This document shows, piece by piece, positions 6,494-8,061 of a stretch of DNA of 8,061 nucleotides. Each line of letters begins with the position of its first letter. Position 1 is the stretch's first letter. Position numbers and translations under genes: made by a program. A model generated the notes under the pieces. It made no database searches, had not been told where the DNA came from, and saw only the letters and a program-made list of their open reading frames with translations. This DNA comes from Actinomycetota bacterium. Lineage in GTDB: Bacteria; Actinomycetota; Acidimicrobiia; Acidimicrobiales; Ilumatobacteraceae. The DNA is taken from assembly GCA_018882725.1 (NCBI GenBank), contig VERK01000095.1:1-8061 (forward strand), read 5' to 3'.

Positions 6494-7978
6494 CTACGCC
6501 ATTTGGCGGTCGAACGAGTGGCTCGGTGCCCCGACGAGGAGAAGGCGTTCGAACTCGTGGGCGGTCGCTTCATGATGGAAGAGGCGACCCTGCTGGTGCA
6601 CGCATCCGAGTGCGAGCAGTTCCCGACTCTGTTCGGGCCTTTCGACGCAAACAGCCGAGAGGATGGCGCCGAATTGGTCGGACACACGGCGCGCCGTGTC
6701 GAGGTGGAGTCGATCGGAGGGGCGGTCGGATCCGATGACTCGCCCGTCGATCCGAACCTCGTCGATCGCGATGGAGTCGAGGATCCGCAGATCGGCGTGC
6801 GGAACATCAGCCAGGCTCACACGCGCACCTCGCGACCGCAGATCCGCCAACGACTCGGCCGCGGCGCGGAGATCGTCCGTCACCGCCGTCGTGCACAAGT
6901 CGATCGTCAACCATTCGAGCGACGCCGGGCCGAACAACGCGACGATTCGATCGTCACGCCACGCTCGCGGTGCGCAGTGCTGGGGAAGGTTGACCCGAAA
7001 ACGGAATCCGTCGGCGAACGGCGACGACAGGACCACGTCGATGAGGGGAGTGGCTCCACGCACCGCCGACTCGGTGAGTCGTTCGTACGAGTGGGCATCG
7101 ACCACCGACTCGAGGTACTCGCCCGCTCCTATGAGCGAACCATCGTCAGCGGTCCATCGGGCCAGAACCTCGGCTCCGATCAATCGCCGATTCCCGACGT
7201 CGAACTCGGGCTGGAAGTACGGAATGGTGCGCGAGTCGGCGATCGCCCGGCGCAGAAGGGTTTCGCGTCGCACGATTCGATCGTGCTCGAGTCGTTCGCC
7301 GGCCGACATCGTCTCGATGCGGTCGCCGCCGAGCCGCTTCGCTTCGCGCAATGCCGAATCTGCGAGGGCGAGCACTTCTGCCGGTGACGTCGACGGAGAC
7401 GACGACGACGGCGTCCATGGTCCGATGGCGACGCCGACGCTGATCGAGACGCGAATCGTCCGGTCTCCCACCGGACAGGGCGATCGCATGGAACCGACGA
7501 TCGCCCGCGACACGATGTCGGCGCGATCGGCATCGAGCACGATCACGAATTCATCGCCGCCGAGTCTCGCGACTGCCATCGTTCCGTCGGTCAGATTCTC
7601 CAGGCGACGCGCGATCTCTCCGATCAGGAGGTCACCGGCGTCGTGTCCGAAACCGTCGTTCACGGCTTTGAAGCGATCGACATCGCAGAACAGCACGGCG
7701 AGTCGGGGGTTCGTGGCAAGTCGCTGTTCGATGCAGGCGAGGAGAGCGGCGCGATTCAGGAGTCCGGTGAGCGGGTCGTGGGTCGCCTGATGTTCCCAGT
7801 GCCGCAGGTCGTCGCGCAGTTGCTGTTGGTGACTGAGGGCCGACGTCAGCCGGTGCCGGTGCGCGACGAGGCCCACGGCGAGTCCCGAGGTCGCGGCAAC
7901 CGATAGCCAGAGCACGGCCGGGTATCGGCCGGCTCCCGGGGAGACTTGAGGAATTGCCGGTCCCGGGGGCTCTACCAT
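6494..7978 (-). CDS. Membrane-anchored GGDEF-EAL protein: probable diguanylate cyclase with degenerate EAL domain
   Basis: This 494-residue protein has a short N-terminus, one membrane helix (about 20-40) and a helical linker (44-66), then a GGDEF and an EAL domain. GGDEF (67-225): DPLTGLLNR (68-76), metal ligand Asp99 in FCDVDRFKAVND, GHDAGD (111-116) and an intact GGDEF at 140-144, so c-di-GMP synthesis from GTP is expected. The usual RxxD inhibitory site reads DGTM (131-134), so product inhibition there is probably lost. EAL (about 237-480): the signature is EVL (270-272) and Asn330 is kept, but the ExTE motif is LTID (357-360), the DDFG loop is ADVP (390-393), the catalytic Lys is Arg409 and the AEGVE Glu is Val443. 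Phosphodiesterase activity is therefore unlikely. There is no PAS, HAMP or other sensor domain. ATG 7978 has no good ribosome binding site; GTG 7915, inside the membrane helix, is a poor alternative. Confidence 0.92.
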   Translation of the reverse strand: MVEPPGPAIPQVSPGAGRYPAVLWLSVAATSGLAVGLVAHRHRLTSALSHQQQLRDDLRHWEHQATHDPLTGLLNRAALLACIEQRLATNPRLAVLFCDVDRFKAVNDGFGHDAGDLLIGEIARRLENLTDGTMAVARLGGDEFVIVLDADRADIVSRAIVGSMRSPCPVGDRTIRVSISVGVAIGPWTPSSSSPSTSPAEVLALADSALREAKRLGGDRIETMSAGERLEHDRIVRRETLLRRAIADSRTIPYFQPEFDVGNRRLIGAEVLARWTADDGSLIGAGEYLESVVDAHSYERLTESAVRGATPLIDVVLSSPFADGFRFRVNLPQHCAPRAWRDDRIVALFGPASLEWLTIDLCTTAVTDDLRAAAESLADLRSRGARVSLADVPHADLRILDSIAIDEVRIDGRVIGSDRPSDRLHLDTARRVSDQFGAILSAVCVERPEQSRELLALGCVHQQGRLFHHEATAHEFERLLLVGAPSHSFDRQMA

Positions 7979-7984
7979 TCGCTC

Positions 7985-8061
7985 ATGACGAGGCGACTTC
8001 GGTCGATCCCGGCTCTCGTTCTGGGGGCGGTTCTGCTCACCGTGCTCGTGCCGGTGTGGCT
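7985..8061 (+). CDS. Start of an exported or membrane protein gene (3' end outside window)
   Basis: From ATG 7985 the frame is open to the right edge, giving 25 complete codons: MTRRLRSIP followed by a hydrophobic run, ALVLGAVLLTVLVPVW. A basic n-region followed by 16 mostly Leu/Val/Ala residues is typical of a signal peptide or first membrane helix. The family cannot be told. The start is 6 bp from the divergent GGDEF-EAL start, so its promoter and leader must lie inside that gene or the mRNA is leaderless. GGGGG at 7965-7969 is too distant to be a normal Shine-Dalgarno site. Because only 77 bp are visible, this could be a chance frame, but the residue pattern argues against that. Confidence 0.55.
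   Translation, partial: MTRRLRSIPALVLGAVLLTVLVPVW

Noticed and set aside
6389..7387. Long open frame on the + strand (332 codons)
   Set aside because: It is antisense to the GGDEF-EAL gene and the start of the EamA gene, both of which carry unmistakable motifs. It is a GC-driven shadow.
7931..7969. Two GC-rich CCCGGGG-like blocks near the GGDEF-EAL start
   Set aside because: They lie inside the coding sequence and encode Pro/Gly in the short N-terminal tail. Local GC content explains them, with no clear stem or regulator motif.

Overview
The window is GC-rich, densely packed bacterial DNA. High G/C use at third codon positions, lipoprotein signal peptides, Ala/Ser/Pro/Asp linkers and the protein families all point to an actinobacterium, probably Acidimicrobiia (Ilumatobacter-like). 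That placement is inferred from protein character; there is no rRNA or other marker gene here. I see no tRNA, rRNA, CRISPR array, insertion sequence or phage gene.

Left block (1-3629, + strand): the last 74 residues of a carotenoid oxygenase-family protein, then a lipoprotein substrate-binding protein of the branched-chain amino acid (HAAT) ABC transporter class, then one long permease in which the LivH-type and LivM-type subunits are fused. The gaps are 38 and 43 nt, so the three genes look like the end of one operon. The transporter's ATPases are not in the window. A GC-rich hairpin lies over the permease stop codon, where it meets a convergent gene.

Middle block (3640-5574): a small acidic cytoplasmic protein of unknown function on the - strand. 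Across a 79-bp gap it is divergent from a + strand pair: an exported lipoprotein-like protein, and an overlapping tryptophan-rich secreted protein that resembles a poorly described actinobacterial secreted family. The pair probably works at the cell surface.

Right block (5540-7978, - strand): a GGDEF-EAL c-di-GMP protein followed 12 nt later by an EamA/DMT-family permease, probably one operon. The GGDEF active site is intact, but the EAL domain has lost most of its catalytic residues. The end of the EamA gene overlaps the end of the secreted-protein gene by 35 bp, tail to tail. At the right edge, a further + strand gene with a signal-peptide-like N-terminus begins only 6 bp from the GGDEF-EAL start codon, in the opposite direction.

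No single new system is obvious. The points most worth a second look are the degenerate EAL domain beside an intact GGDEF, the coupling of a carotenoid oxygenase to a fused-permease HAAT transporter, and the overlapping pair of surface-protein genes.
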